Shown: one piece after another, positions 25,120 to 33,480 of the stretch
How positions within the stretch are numbered: position 1 is the first letter of the stretch
How the letters are laid out: each line of letters starts with the position of its first letter
Assembly: GCF_000269985.1 (NCBI RefSeq)
Contig: NC_016109.1
Location: forward strand, 1,984,001-2,048,000
Source: Kitasatospora setae KM-6054
GTDB taxonomy: Bacteria; Actinomycetota; Actinomycetes; Streptomycetales; Streptomycetaceae
Direction of reading: 5' to 3'
DNA: 64,000 nt
The notes under the pieces: generated by a model
Seen by the model: the letters and a program-made list of their open reading frames with translations, nothing else
The model's database searches: none
What the model was told of the DNA's origin: nothing
Translations under genes and position numbers: made by a program

Positions 25120-26442
25120 TCAGCGCCGCGCCCGCGGCAGCATCGGCTGCGGCCCGGGCGACAGCACCAGCCGGGGCACCGGGCGCACCGGCCCGGGGGC
25201 GGCCGGGCGCAGCCGCCAGCGGGCGGCGACGGTGGCCAGGGCGAGGACGGCCTCGGCGAGGCCGAAGCGGTCGCCGAGGCACTTGGTCGCGCCGAAGCCG
25301 AACGGCAGGTAGCCGCCCCGGGGCATGCCGCCGTCCGCGAACCGGTCCGGGTCGAACTCCTGTGGCCGGGGGAAGAGTTCGGGGCGGCGCTGGAGCAGGT
25401 AGAGGCAGCAGACCACCAGGGCCCCGGCGGGCAGCTCGGCGCCGTCCAGTTCGACGGGGCGGGTGGTGGTGCGGCTGATCGCCCAGGCGGGCGGGTAGAG
25501 CCGCAGCGCCTCGTCGATCACCCGTGCCGCGTACGGCAGTCGGGGCAGGTCCGACCACTCGGCGGGCCGGCCGTCCGGCAGGACGGCGTCCACCTCGGCG
25601 TGCAACTTCCGTTCCACCTCGGGGTGTTCGGCGACCAGTCGGAGCGACCAGGCCAGCGCGGAGGAGGTGGTCTCGGCTCCGGCGAGCACCAGGGTGGCTA
25701 CCTGGTCGGCGAGTTCGTCCTCGGCCAGCGGCCGCCCGTGCTCGTCGCGGGCCGCCAGCAGCAGGGCCAGCACGTCGCCCCGGTCGATGCCGCGGGCCCG
25801 GTGGTCGGCGATGATCGCGGCCACGCCGGAGCGCCACGTAGCCAGCGCCCGGCGGTAGTTCCGCCGGGCGGGGGTGGGCAGCAGGTCGGCGGCGGGCAGC
25901 ACCACCCGCAGGTAGATCCCGCGCAGCAGGACGTCCAGCGCCGCCCGCAGGGCCTCGGCGGCGGGCGGTTCCAGCCCGGCGGAGAACAGCGTCCGGACGG
26001 CGACGGCGGTGGTGAGCCGGAACGCCTCGCGGGTGACGTCGACGGCCCGCCCGGGCCGCCAGCCGGCCAGCAGCGCGGCGGTCTCGGCCGTCATCGCCCC
26101 GGCGTAGTGCGGCAGCAGCCCGGGCCGGAAGGCCGGCTGCACGATCCGGCGCAGCCGCGGGTGGTCGGCGTGCGGGCAGGACGCCAGCCCGTTGCCGAGG
26201 AACGCCCGGATCTTCCCGTACAGCGGCCCGGTCCGGTCGTAGCCCGTCCGGTCGGTGAGCACCCGCCGCACCGCCTCCGGCCCGCTGGCCACGTACATCT
26301 CGCGCGGCCCGACCCGGATCCGCACCAGGTCGCCGTGCGCGGGCAGGGTGTCGAGGAAGGCGAGCGGCCGCGAGAGCAGCGCCGGCAGGTGGCCGAGCAG
26401 CGGCAGGCCGCCGGGGGCGAGGGCGGGGCGGTTGGCGTGCAC
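25120..26442 (-). CDS. cytochrome P450
   Basis: The 440-residue P450 has the I-helix motif AGAETTSSAL, the ExxR motif in DEALRLYPP, and the haem-ligand loop PFGFGATKCLGDRFG whose Cys binds haem iron. It is soluble and needs ferredoxin partners. The GTG at 26442 is chosen as it begins the proline-rich P450 N-terminus. The gene is convergent with the phenolic-lipid operon, 18 bases apart, and might act on that product or on fatty acids; this is inference. Confidence 0.88.
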   Translation of the reverse strand: MHANRPALAPGGLPLLGHLPALLSRPLAFLDTLPAHGDLVRIRVGPREMYVASGPEAVRRVLTDRTGYDRTGPLYGKIRAFLGNGLASCPHADHPRLRRIVQPAFRPGLLPHYAGAMTAETAALLAGWRPGRAVDVTREAFRLTTAVAVRTLFSAGLEPPAAEALRAALDVLLRGIYLRVVLPAADLLPTPARRNYRRALATWRSGVAAIIADHRARGIDRGDVLALLLAARDEHGRPLAEDELADQVATLVLAGAETTSSALAWSLRLVAEHPEVERKLHAEVDAVLPDGRPAEWSDLPRLPYAARVIDEALRLYPPAWAISRTTTRPVELDGAELPAGALVVCCLYLLQRRPELFPRPQEFDPDRFADGGMPRGGYLPFGFGATKCLGDRFGLAEAVLALATVAARWRLRPAAPGPVRPVPRLVLSPGPQPMLPRARR

Positions 26443-26524
26443 GGGCGACCACGATACGTGTCCGTCCGGGCGCGTGCGGTGACGCCGCCGGGACGTTGCC
26501 CGCCGGACGCGGGACACTGGAGGC

Positions 26525-26770
26525 ATGAGCGAGTCCGGAGACATATTCCGCCCGCCGGTCGTGGTCCGCCCGCCGACCCGCGGGGAACGGCCGTACCGGC
26601 GGGTGGAGATCTACGGACGGACGGTCGGCCGGGCGCACGGCCCCGCCGACGTGGTCGAGCTGATCCGGCACGCGGGCGTCGCCGAACCGGACCTGGACGA
26701 TCCGGACCTGGTGGCGTGGCGCGGCGGCGACCGCACGGTCTGGACGCACCCGCCGGACGGGGACGGCTGA
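26525..26770 (+). CDS. small conserved hypothetical protein
   Basis: This 81-residue acidic protein (ATG 26525) contains the phrase YRRVEIYGRTVGRAHGPADVVELIRHAG. It looks like a common streptomycete small protein but I know no function. It is divergent from the P450 gene, with 82 bases between. Confidence 0.6.
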   Translation: MSESGDIFRPPVVVRPPTRGERPYRRVEIYGRTVGRAHGPADVVELIRHAGVAEPDLDDPDLVAWRGGDRTVWTHPPDGDG

Positions 26771-26882
26771 CCGGCGCCGCAGTGGGGGTGGCCACCGGGC
26801 AGCGGGCAGCGGAGGGCGCCCCCGGCTGGCCCGCCCCTGTCGGGGACGGGCGGCCGAGACCGGCACGCACCGCGGGAAGGGC

Positions 26883-26920
26883 TCAGGCGGTCAGGCGGTC
26901 AGGCGGTCAGGCGGTCAGGC
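26883..26920. repeat. octamer tandem repeat TCAGGCGG
   Basis: 4.75 uninterrupted copies of TCAGGCGG span the 3' end and stop codon of the DAHP-synthase fusion gene. Because each unit on the minus strand contains a TGA, the repeat supplies stops in several frames. Probable slippage tract. Confidence 0.85.
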
Positions 26921-28592
26921 TGAGGACGGGGGCCGCGGGGACGAGGAGGGAGGCGATCAGGTCGGCCAGTCGGAGGGACTGGGAGGGGTTGAGGCGGGGG
27001 TCGCACGAGCTGCGATAGCGGCGTCCGAGCCAGTCGTCGTCGAGGTCCGCGTCCACGCACTCGGTGACGTCGTCCCCGGAGAGTTCCAGGTGGACACCGC
27101 CGGGAGGGGTGCCGGTCTCCCGGCAGGCCGCGAAGAACCCGGTCAGTTCCTCCTGGATCGCGCGCATGCTGCGGGTCTTCACCCCGCCCGGGCTGGTGAC
27201 CCCGTTGCCGTGCATGGGGTCGCTGACGAAGCGGTCGGCCAGGCCCTCGGCGGAGGCCGCCGCGAGCAGTTCCCGGGTGCGTTCGTAGGCCAGGGCCCGG
27301 CCCATCCGGAGGACGAAGGTGAGTCGGCCGGAGACGTTGGCCGGGTTGAGGACCGTGTGCAGGGCGAGGAGTTCGTCCGGGGTGCAGCCGGGGCCGATCT
27401 TGACGCCGATCGGATTCGCGATGCCGGCGGCGAATCCGATGTGCGGGCCGGTGAGGGACCGGGTGCGCTCACCGATCCACAGCAGGTGGCCGGAGTGGGA
27501 CCAGCGGGCACCGTCGACCGGCGAGGTGCGGACCTGCGGGAGTTCGTAGTCGAGGAGCAGGGCCTCGTGGGAGGTGTAGACCCCCGAACCGGCCAGGAAG
27601 GACAGGGTCTTGGCCGACTCGCGGTAGGCGCGCAGCAGGTTCTTCGGGTCGGGGGTGCGGCCGTCCCTGGTGAAAGCGGTGGCGTTGACGGCGTCGCCCA
27701 GGTAGGAGGGCAGGGAGGTGGTGCCGCGCCGTTCGACGGATGACGAGCGCGGCTTGGCGTACTGGCCGGCGATCCGCCCGACGGTGACGACCCGCGCCCT
27801 GGCGCCCTGGGCGATCCGCTCGGACATGGCGCGCAGCAGGTCGACGCGGTTGCGGACGGAGCGGGGGGTGTTGTCGGCGAAGGTCTCGGCGCAGTCACCG
27901 CCCTGGAGCAGGAACGACGGGCCGGCGAGTTCGGTGCGCAGCGCGCGGGCTTCCGCCATCGGGACGAGCGGGTCAGCGTGGGCGAGGACCCGCCGGACCC
28001 GAACCGTCTCCCGGGGGTCGGGCCAGCGGGGTTGGTGGTCGGCGGGTGCGGTGACCGGTGGCGCCCCGGCCCCGGCGGCGGTGCTCACCAGGCGCGGGTT
28101 GAACACCTCGTGCACGAGGACCGTGGTGCGGTCCGAGAAGGCGATCTCGTAGACGCGGCCGGGAGCGCCGGCGGGGAACAGGCCGAAGCGTTCGACGGTG
28201 AGGCCGGCCGCGAAGATGCGGCGGCGTTCGTACAGCCCCAGGCCGTGCGTGTGCAGGCCGAAGGGGGTGTCGTCCCGGGGGATGACGTGGGCGGCGTCGG
28301 TCTCGCGGAAGGTGATCAGGTTCTCGCTGACCACGGTGCCCGCGCGGTCCCGCAGGCGGGAGCGGCGGATCCGCAGGTCCGGGTGCGGGCCGGGGCCGAA
28401 GACCTCGGCGAGGTGGCCGGAGGCCCGTACGGCGGCCGGGTCGAGGTCGGGCAGCACCTCGGCGGAGAGCGGGGAGTCCATGAGTGACTGCAGCAGCACG
28501 GTCGTGGAGCCTTCGTTGCGCAGCATCATGCGGGTCGCCGACGGCAGCGCGAGGGCCTCGGCAAATTCGGGATACGCGGACAATCGAAACAC
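26907..28592 (-). CDS. chorismate-lyase-like domain fused to class II DAHP synthase
   Basis: This 561-residue open frame has two domains. Residues 1 to about 170 resemble chorismate pyruvate-lyase-type proteins (NEGSTTVLLQSLM, RDRAGTVVSENLITFRETDA, VLVHEVFNPRL). From about 185 to the end it is a plant-type class II DAHP synthase, with GGDCAETFADNTPRSVRNRV, GRIAGQYAKPRSS, DPMHGNG and SCDPRLNPSQSLRLADL. DAHP synthase makes the first shikimate intermediate; chorismate lyase drains chorismate to 4-hydroxybenzoate. There is no stop between them. GTG 28592 is the likely start; an ATG at about 28526 is possible. Short class II DAHP synthases are typical of secondary-metabolite clusters. The fusion looks unusual. 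Confidence 0.8.
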   Translation of the reverse strand: MFRLSAYPEFAEALALPSATRMMLRNEGSTTVLLQSLMDSPLSAEVLPDLDPAAVRASGHLAEVFGPGPHPDLRIRRSRLRDRAGTVVSENLITFRETDAAHVIPRDDTPFGLHTHGLGLYERRRIFAAGLTVERFGLFPAGAPGRVYEIAFSDRTTVLVHEVFNPRLVSTAAGAGAPPVTAPADHQPRWPDPRETVRVRRVLAHADPLVPMAEARALRTELAGPSFLLQGGDCAETFADNTPRSVRNRVDLLRAMSERIAQGARARVVTVGRIAGQYAKPRSSSVERRGTTSLPSYLGDAVNATAFTRDGRTPDPKNLLRAYRESAKTLSFLAGSGVYTSHEALLLDYELPQVRTSPVDGARWSHSGHLLWIGERTRSLTGPHIGFAAGIANPIGVKIGPGCTPDELLALHTVLNPANVSGRLTFVLRMGRALAYERTRELLAAASAEGLADRFVSDPMHGNGVTSPGGVKTRSMRAIQEELTGFFAACRETGTPPGGVHLELSGDDVTECVDADLDDDWLGRRYRSSCDPRLNPSQSLRLADLIASLLVPAAPVLSLTA

Positions 28593-28702
28593 CCTTGGGT
28601 CGTGGCGGTCTCGTGGCGTGGACGGTGAGTGGGCCGGTGCGGGCGCGGCGGCGCGTACGGCCGGTGCGGGCAGCGGGCCGGTGCGGGCAGCGGCGGGCCG
28701 GG

Positions 28703-29968
28703 TCAGTGCGCTTCGGCGGGTTCGCGGTTGGCGGCGGCCTCGGCGACCACCTGGCCGATCAGCTTCGCGGCCGCCTCGGCCCCGTTGCCCGTCGGTGCGA
28801 TGGCCCGGGACGCCTCCGCCGCCCGGCCGCGGAAGGTCTCCGGCTCGTCGAAGGCCGTGCGCAGGATGGCGAACAGGGTGTCGGCGTCGGGCTCGGTGGC
28901 CGTGGTGTACCCGAGGTGGTCGAGCCGGGTCATGGCCTCCCGCTCGTGGTACTCGTCCCGGCCGCTCAGCACGTAGGCGACCGGGGCGTCCATCACGGCG
29001 AGTTCGGTGACCGAGAGCCAGCCGGGGGGCGAGAGGACGGCCTTGGCGTGCTTGACCAGGGAGTGCCAGTCGGAGACGTAGTCGAGGAAGACCACTCCGT
29101 CGACCTCTTCGGTGAACGTCTGGCGGCCGATCACGACGAGTCGGGCGCTCGGGTGGTCGGTGCGCAGCTTCTCGAAGGCGGTGAGGTACTCCCGGAGCAG
29201 CCGTTCCTTGTTCTCGGTGAACATGGTGGTGCCACCGAAGCCGACGACGGCGTACTCGGCGCCGTGCAGACCGAAGCGGGCGTCGATCTCCGCGCGCGGC
29301 GCCGGGTCGGCGGCGCATTCGTCGCGGACGATCGGGCCGACGACGTGGCCGTTGCCGGCCGCGATGGCCTCCAGCACCGGGGTGCCCCGGTCGAGTTCGG
29401 GGACGCTGGGCTTGTCGGTGAGGACGGCGCGGGCCCGGCGGGTCACCCAGGTGAAGAGCGTGGTGAGGGAGGTCCGGATGGCGTCGATCTCCTCGGGGTC
29501 GTCGAGGACGAAGCCGGCCTCCAGCAGGGTGGCGTTGCTGATCTGGCCGAGGGTGAAGTCGTAGCGCTCGGTGACCAGGACGTAGGGGACGCCGGAGACC
29601 TCGGCGGCCAGGCACGCGGCGACGTTGAAGTCGCTGACCACGACGTCGGGCCGGATCGAGCCGATCAGCGCGACCGCGGCGAGCATCCGGTCGCCGCTGA
29701 TGAACGTGCGGTCGAGGTAGCCCGTGACGTAGGAGCTCCAGTCGAAACTTCTGGTGAGCTGCGAGGTGTTGGCGTGGTCCCGCTGCTCGGAGGCGGTGTG
29801 CACGTGCACGCCGAGTTCCTCGAACATCGGGGTGAACAGCGGGCCCTTGGAGCCGAGGTGCACGTGCTGCTCCGACCCGGGGAACAGGGTCCGCAGCTTC
29901 GCGGCCACGGCGAGGGCCCGCATGTTGTGACCCGTGCCGGTCTCGGCCGGCAGGTGGAGGACCTTCAT
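28703..29968 (-). CDS. GT-B fold glycosyltransferase
   Basis: The 421-residue protein starts with MKVLHLPAETGTGHNMRALA, the glycine-rich entry of MurG/MGT-type GT-B enzymes. The C-terminal nucleotide-sugar half includes VVGFGGTTMFTENK and VSDWHSLVKHAKAVLSPPGWLS. With RfbA and RfbB directly upstream, the donor is probably a dTDP-6-deoxysugar and the acceptor the aromatic product of this locus. Both are inferred. It follows rfbA by 68 bases in the same direction. Confidence 0.8.
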   Translation of the reverse strand: MKVLHLPAETGTGHNMRALAVAAKLRTLFPGSEQHVHLGSKGPLFTPMFEELGVHVHTASEQRDHANTSQLTRSFDWSSYVTGYLDRTFISGDRMLAAVALIGSIRPDVVVSDFNVAACLAAEVSGVPYVLVTERYDFTLGQISNATLLEAGFVLDDPEEIDAIRTSLTTLFTWVTRRARAVLTDKPSVPELDRGTPVLEAIAAGNGHVVGPIVRDECAADPAPRAEIDARFGLHGAEYAVVGFGGTTMFTENKERLLREYLTAFEKLRTDHPSARLVVIGRQTFTEEVDGVVFLDYVSDWHSLVKHAKAVLSPPGWLSVTELAVMDAPVAYVLSGRDEYHEREAMTRLDHLGYTTATEPDADTLFAILRTAFDEPETFRGRAAEASRAIAPTGNGAEAAAKLIGQVVAEAAANREPAEAH

Positions 29969-30036
29969 CTTGACGCCTTTCGAGGAGTGTGGGGACGTAC
30001 GGGGTACGGGCGGGTGGGGGTGCGGGGGCGGGCGGT

Positions 30037-30906
30037 TCAGGCGCCCGCCAGCTCCATCACGTACCGTCCGTAGCCGGACGAGGGGGAGAGTTCCTTGCCG
30101 AGCAGGGCCAGTCGCTCGCGGTCGATGTAGCCCATCCGGTAGGCGACTTCCTCCAGGCAGGAGATCCGGATGCCCTGGCGCTTCTCCAGCGCCTGCACGA
30201 ACACCGCGGCCTCCAGCAGGCTGTCGTGGGTGCCGGTGTCGAACCAGGCCGAGCCGCGCTCCAGAGTGACCAGGCGGGCCCGGTGCTCGCGGACGTAGGT
30301 GAGGTTGAGGTCGGTGATCTCCAGCTCGCCGCGGTCGGAGGGGGCGAGTTCGGCGGCCCGGCGGCTCGCGTCCGCGTCGTACATGTACAGGCCGGTGACG
30401 GCGAGGTCGGAGTCGGGGGCGGTGGGTTTCTCCACCAGGGTGAGGATCCGGCCCGACCCGTCGACGGTGGCCACTCCGTACCGCTCCGGGTCGCCGACCC
30501 GATGGCCGAAGAGGGTGCAGCCGTCGAGGCGGGCGGCCTCGGCGCGGAGCAGGTCGGGCAGCCGGTGCCCGTGGAAGATGTTGTCGCCGAGGATGAGGCA
30601 GACGTCCCGGCCGTCGGTGAACGGGGCGCCGATGACGAGGGCTTCGGCGATGCCGCCCGGTCTCCGCTGGACGGCGTAGGCGATCGAGATGCCGAGGCGT
30701 TCGCCGTCGCCGAGCAGCGCCCGGTAGCTGCCGAGGTGCTCGGGGCTCGAGATGACGAGGACCTCGGTGATGCCGGCCTGCATGAGCACGGAGAGCGGGT
30801 AGTAGATCATCGGCTTGTCGTAGACCGGGAGCAACTGCTTGGAGTGCACGTCGGTGAGTGGGCGCAGGCGGGTGCCGGAGCCGCCCGCGAGGATGATGCC
30901 TCGCAA
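30037..30906 (-). CDS. rfbA: glucose-1-phosphate thymidylyltransferase
   Basis: The 289-residue protein carries the full RfbA signature: MRGIILAGGSGTRLRPLT at the start, SKQLLPVYDKPMIYYPLS, LGDNIFHG and EITDLN. It makes dTDP-glucose from dTTP and glucose-1-phosphate. The length is normal. It lies between rfbB and a glycosyltransferase in one minus-strand operon and supplies the sugar for this cluster. Confidence 0.95.
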   Translation of the reverse strand: MRGIILAGGSGTRLRPLTDVHSKQLLPVYDKPMIYYPLSVLMQAGITEVLVISSPEHLGSYRALLGDGERLGISIAYAVQRRPGGIAEALVIGAPFTDGRDVCLILGDNIFHGHRLPDLLRAEAARLDGCTLFGHRVGDPERYGVATVDGSGRILTLVEKPTAPDSDLAVTGLYMYDADASRRAAELAPSDRGELEITDLNLTYVREHRARLVTLERGSAWFDTGTHDSLLEAAVFVQALEKRQGIRISCLEEVAYRMGYIDRERLALLGKELSPSSGYGRYVMELAGA

Positions 30907-31004
30907 TGGTCTCCCCTTCGGGGTTCTTGGTGCGGGTCACCGGCTCCGTCGGACGCCGGGCCCCGGGCGGGTGCGGTGGGGCGGTCGGCCGGCGGCGCTC
31001 GGGC

Positions 31005-31997
31005 TCAGGCCGACGGCGCGGACGCCGCGGTGACGGGCAGCAGCGGCCGCCACCAGTCGGGGTGCTCCCGGTACCAGGCGATGGTTTGGGCGAGGCCGTC
31101 CTCGAAGGCGACTTCGGGGCGGTAGCCGAGGGCGCGCAGCTTGGAGTCGTCCAGCGCGTAGCGGCGGTCGTGGCCCTTGCGGTCGGCGACCTGGCGGACG
31201 GCGGACCAGTCGGCGCCGCAGGCGTCGAGGATCAGCCCGGTGAGGCTGCGGTTGTCCAGTTCCCGGCCGCCGCCGATGTTGTAGACCTCTCCGGGCCCGC
31301 CCTCGGCGAGGACGAGGTCGATGCCCCGGCAGTGGTCGTCGACGTGGAGCCAGTCCCGGACGTTGAGGCCGTCGCCGTACAGCGGCACCGTCCCGCCCCG
31401 CAGGAGGGTGGTGACGAAGAGCGGGACGAGTTTCTCGGGGAACTGGTACGGGCCGTAGTTGTTGCTGCAGCGCGTGACGGAGAGGTCGAGCCCGTGGGTC
31501 CGCGCGCAGGCCAGGGCGAGCAGGTCGGCCCCCGCCTTGGCAGCCGCGTAGGGCGAGTTGGGGGCCAGCGGCCACTCCTCGGTCCAGGCGCCCTCGTCGA
31601 TGGAACCGTAGACCTCGTCCGTGGAGACCTGGACGAACCTCGGCAGCCGGGCGGCCCGTGCGGCGTCCAGCAGGTTCTGGGTGCCGAGGACGTTGGTCCG
31701 GACGAACTCCGCCGGGTCCCGGATGGAGCGGTCGACGTGGGTCTCGGCCGCGAAGTTGACGACCGCGTCGACGCCGCCGAGCAGCTTCGGGACGAGGTCC
31801 GGGTCGGCGATGTCGCCCTCGACGACCCGCAGTCCGGGATGGTCCGCCACCGGGGCGAGGTTGGCGAGGTTGCCCGCGTACGTCAGCTTGTCGAGCACGG
31901 TCACCCGGTCCACCGGGAGGGCCGACCGGCCGTCGAGAAGTCTTCTCACATAATTTCCACCGATGAAACCGGCGCCACCGGTCACCAGTATGTGCAT
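31005..31997 (-). CDS. rfbB: dTDP-glucose 4,6-dehydratase
   Basis: The 330-residue SDR-family enzyme has the NAD motif VTGGAGFIGGNYVRRL, the catalytic STDEVYGS, and YxxxK in SPYAAAKAGADLLA. It converts dTDP-glucose to dTDP-4-keto-6-deoxyglucose. ATG 31997 follows GAAGGGCGA. It is the first gene of the rfbB-rfbA-GT-DAHP operon. No epimerase or ketoreductase of the dTDP-rhamnose route is adjacent, so the final sugar is open. Confidence 0.95.
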   Translation of the reverse strand: MHILVTGGAGFIGGNYVRRLLDGRSALPVDRVTVLDKLTYAGNLANLAPVADHPGLRVVEGDIADPDLVPKLLGGVDAVVNFAAETHVDRSIRDPAEFVRTNVLGTQNLLDAARAARLPRFVQVSTDEVYGSIDEGAWTEEWPLAPNSPYAAAKAGADLLALACARTHGLDLSVTRCSNNYGPYQFPEKLVPLFVTTLLRGGTVPLYGDGLNVRDWLHVDDHCRGIDLVLAEGGPGEVYNIGGGRELDNRSLTGLILDACGADWSAVRQVADRKGHDRRYALDDSKLRALGYRPEVAFEDGLAQTIAWYREHPDWWRPLLPVTAASAPSA

Positions 31998-32030
31998 GAA
32001 ACATTCGCCCTTCGACGATGCCACTGGATA

Positions 32031-32044
32031 TGTACTGCGGTACA
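32031..32044. promoter_or_regulatory. inverted repeat in the rfbB leader
   Basis: TGTAC-TGCG-GTACA, a 14-base inverted repeat with 5-bp arms, lies 34-47 bases before the rfbB ATG. It could be a second operator. It differs from the 15-bp motif shared with the ArsR gene. Confidence 0.35.
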
Positions 32045-32165
32045 TCGCGCAGTCCAGGGAAATAAGGAAGGGAGAACGAAAAGGCATCGCCTGTCAGGCT
32101 ATCCCCCGCGCCCCCCGCGCACGCCGAGCCTGCATGTGATTGCGGCTCAAGGCCATGCTCAAAGA

Positions 32166-32180
32166 TCGTAGAACCTCGAA
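32166..32180 (+). promoter_or_regulatory. cluster operator motif, copy A
   Basis: TCGTAGAACCTCGAA lies just downstream of a minus-strand -10-like TAGTAT (32196-32201), a repressor position for the rfbB operon. It matches copies at 33407-33421 (opposite orientation) and 37876-37890. Confidence 0.6.
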
Positions 32181-32381
32181 CATGCCAGCGAGCCCATACT
32201 AGCCATACTCAAGCTCGATGGATTGTGACGCTGGTCACACTTCGGGCGCGGGCCTTCCCCTCCCCCCGACGGACCCGAATATGAGTGGCTCCGATTCCGG
32301 ATGGGTCGCACGGAGAACAATGGTCGGGGAACTCCGAATAGGGGTTGCGGACCCGACTCGGCGACACTATTTTCGGGCCGC

Positions 32382-33320
32382 ATGCAACGGTATTCGAATT
32401 CGGCTCTCATGGAGGACGGCACCGTGCTGGGGCCCGGCACGACCGTCGGACCCGGCAGCTGGATACGGTTCGGCACGGCACTCGGCGGCTCCACCCTCGC
32501 GGGCGGGGTGTTCGTCGGCTTCCGCTGCCGGCTGGACGGGGTCCGGGTGGCGGGCGGCTCGCAGATCGCCTCGCTGGCCCGGGTCGGGCGGGCGGGGGCC
32601 GCCCCCGTCACGATCGGGGCCGGGGCCTGGATCGGCGCGCGGGCCGTGGTGGAGCCCGGGGTCCGAATCGGCGCCGGGGCGGTGGTCGCCGCGGGGGCGC
32701 ACGTCGTCGCGGACGTCCCGTCCGACGTGATCGTGGTGGGGCGCCCGGCCCGCCGGCTCCGCGACCGGGAGGCGCGGGAGGACGAGGCCCCGGACTTCAC
32801 CGCCATCGTCGAGCGGGTCCGGTCCCGGGCCGACGCGGGCCGGGTGCCGCTGCCCGCCGGCTGGACCTCGGACGGGGGCGGCTTCCTCGACGCGGCCGTC
32901 TCGGGCGGCCCCGGCGTCCGGCTGGGCGCGGGGGTGATCACCATGGGCCGCCCGGACGGACCGTCACCGCGCGGGGGCATACGCGTCGGCGGGCAGGTGG
33001 GGATCGGCGCGGGGGCGATCCTCGAAGGATCCGGCGGCATCGACATCGGGCCGGGGGTGGAGCTCGGCGACGGCGTCCTGGTCGTCTCCAGCGGCCACGA
33101 CCCGAGCCGCCGCTCCCTGCCCTGGCAGGAGGGCCCGGTCCGGATCGGCTCCGGGGTGGTGATCGGCGCGGGGGCGACGATCGTCGGCCCCTGCGCGCTC
33201 GGCGACGGGGCGGTCGTCGCCCCCGGCGCCGTCGTCGTCGGCGACGTGCCCGCCGGCGGCTTCAGCGCCGGAGTGGTCTCCACCGCGGAGGACCCCCACC
33301 AGCCGCCACCGGCCCACTGA
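32382..33320 (+). CDS. tandem hexapeptide-repeat acyltransferase
   Basis: The 312-residue protein is built from left-handed beta-helix (hexapeptide) repeats in two blocks, about residues 10-115 and 185-300, each ending in the acyltransferase-type DVP turn (DVPSDVIVVGRPARRLR and GDVPAGGFSAGVV). A non-repeat linker with GRVPLPAGW separates them. Such proteins usually transfer acetyl or acyl groups to sugars. ATG 32382 is used; ATG 32409 is possible. It is divergent from rfbB, so a sugar of this locus is the likely acceptor. Confidence 0.7.
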   Translation: MQRYSNSALMEDGTVLGPGTTVGPGSWIRFGTALGGSTLAGGVFVGFRCRLDGVRVAGGSQIASLARVGRAGAAPVTIGAGAWIGARAVVEPGVRIGAGAVVAAGAHVVADVPSDVIVVGRPARRLRDREAREDEAPDFTAIVERVRSRADAGRVPLPAGWTSDGGGFLDAAVSGGPGVRLGAGVITMGRPDGPSPRGGIRVGGQVGIGAGAILEGSGGIDIGPGVELGDGVLVVSSGHDPSRRSLPWQEGPVRIGSGVVIGAGATIVGPCALGDGAVVAPGAVVVGDVPAGGFSAGVVSTAEDPHQPPPAH

Positions 33321-33406
33321 CCCCGCCTCCCGCCTCCCGCCCGCTGCCCCCAACTCCCTTTGCTGCCAGTGCCATCCCGTCGCGACATCTGCTACGCTCC
33401 CCATGT

Positions 33407-33421
33407 TTCGAAGTTCTTCGA
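33407..33421 (-). promoter_or_regulatory. cluster operator motif, copy B
   Basis: On the minus strand this reads TCGAAGAACTTCGAA, and it matches copies A and C at most positions. It lies about 60 bases upstream of the ATG at 33481 and just after a possible -10 (TACGCT, 33393-33398). Confidence 0.55.
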
Positions 33422-33480
33422 ATAACGAAATTTCGGGAGCGGGCGCCCGACTCGGGCGCCCCGGATCCAAAAGGAACCCG

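Larger units (their letters stand above)
31998..32381. promoter_or_regulatory. divergent control region of the glycoside-type locus (no gene seen)
   Basis: This 384-base gene-free stretch separates rfbB (minus) from the acyltransferase (plus). It holds an inverted repeat TGTAC-TGCG-GTACA at 32031-32044 in the rfbB leader, the ArsR-type motif at 32166-32180, and a minus-strand -10-like TAGTAT at 32196-32201. The rfbB leader would then be about 190 bases long. No small open frame with a good ribosome site was found. Confidence 0.55.

Noticed and set aside
26883..26920. Octamer repeat as a terminator
   Set aside because: It forms no stable hairpin; it is a simple tandem repeat.
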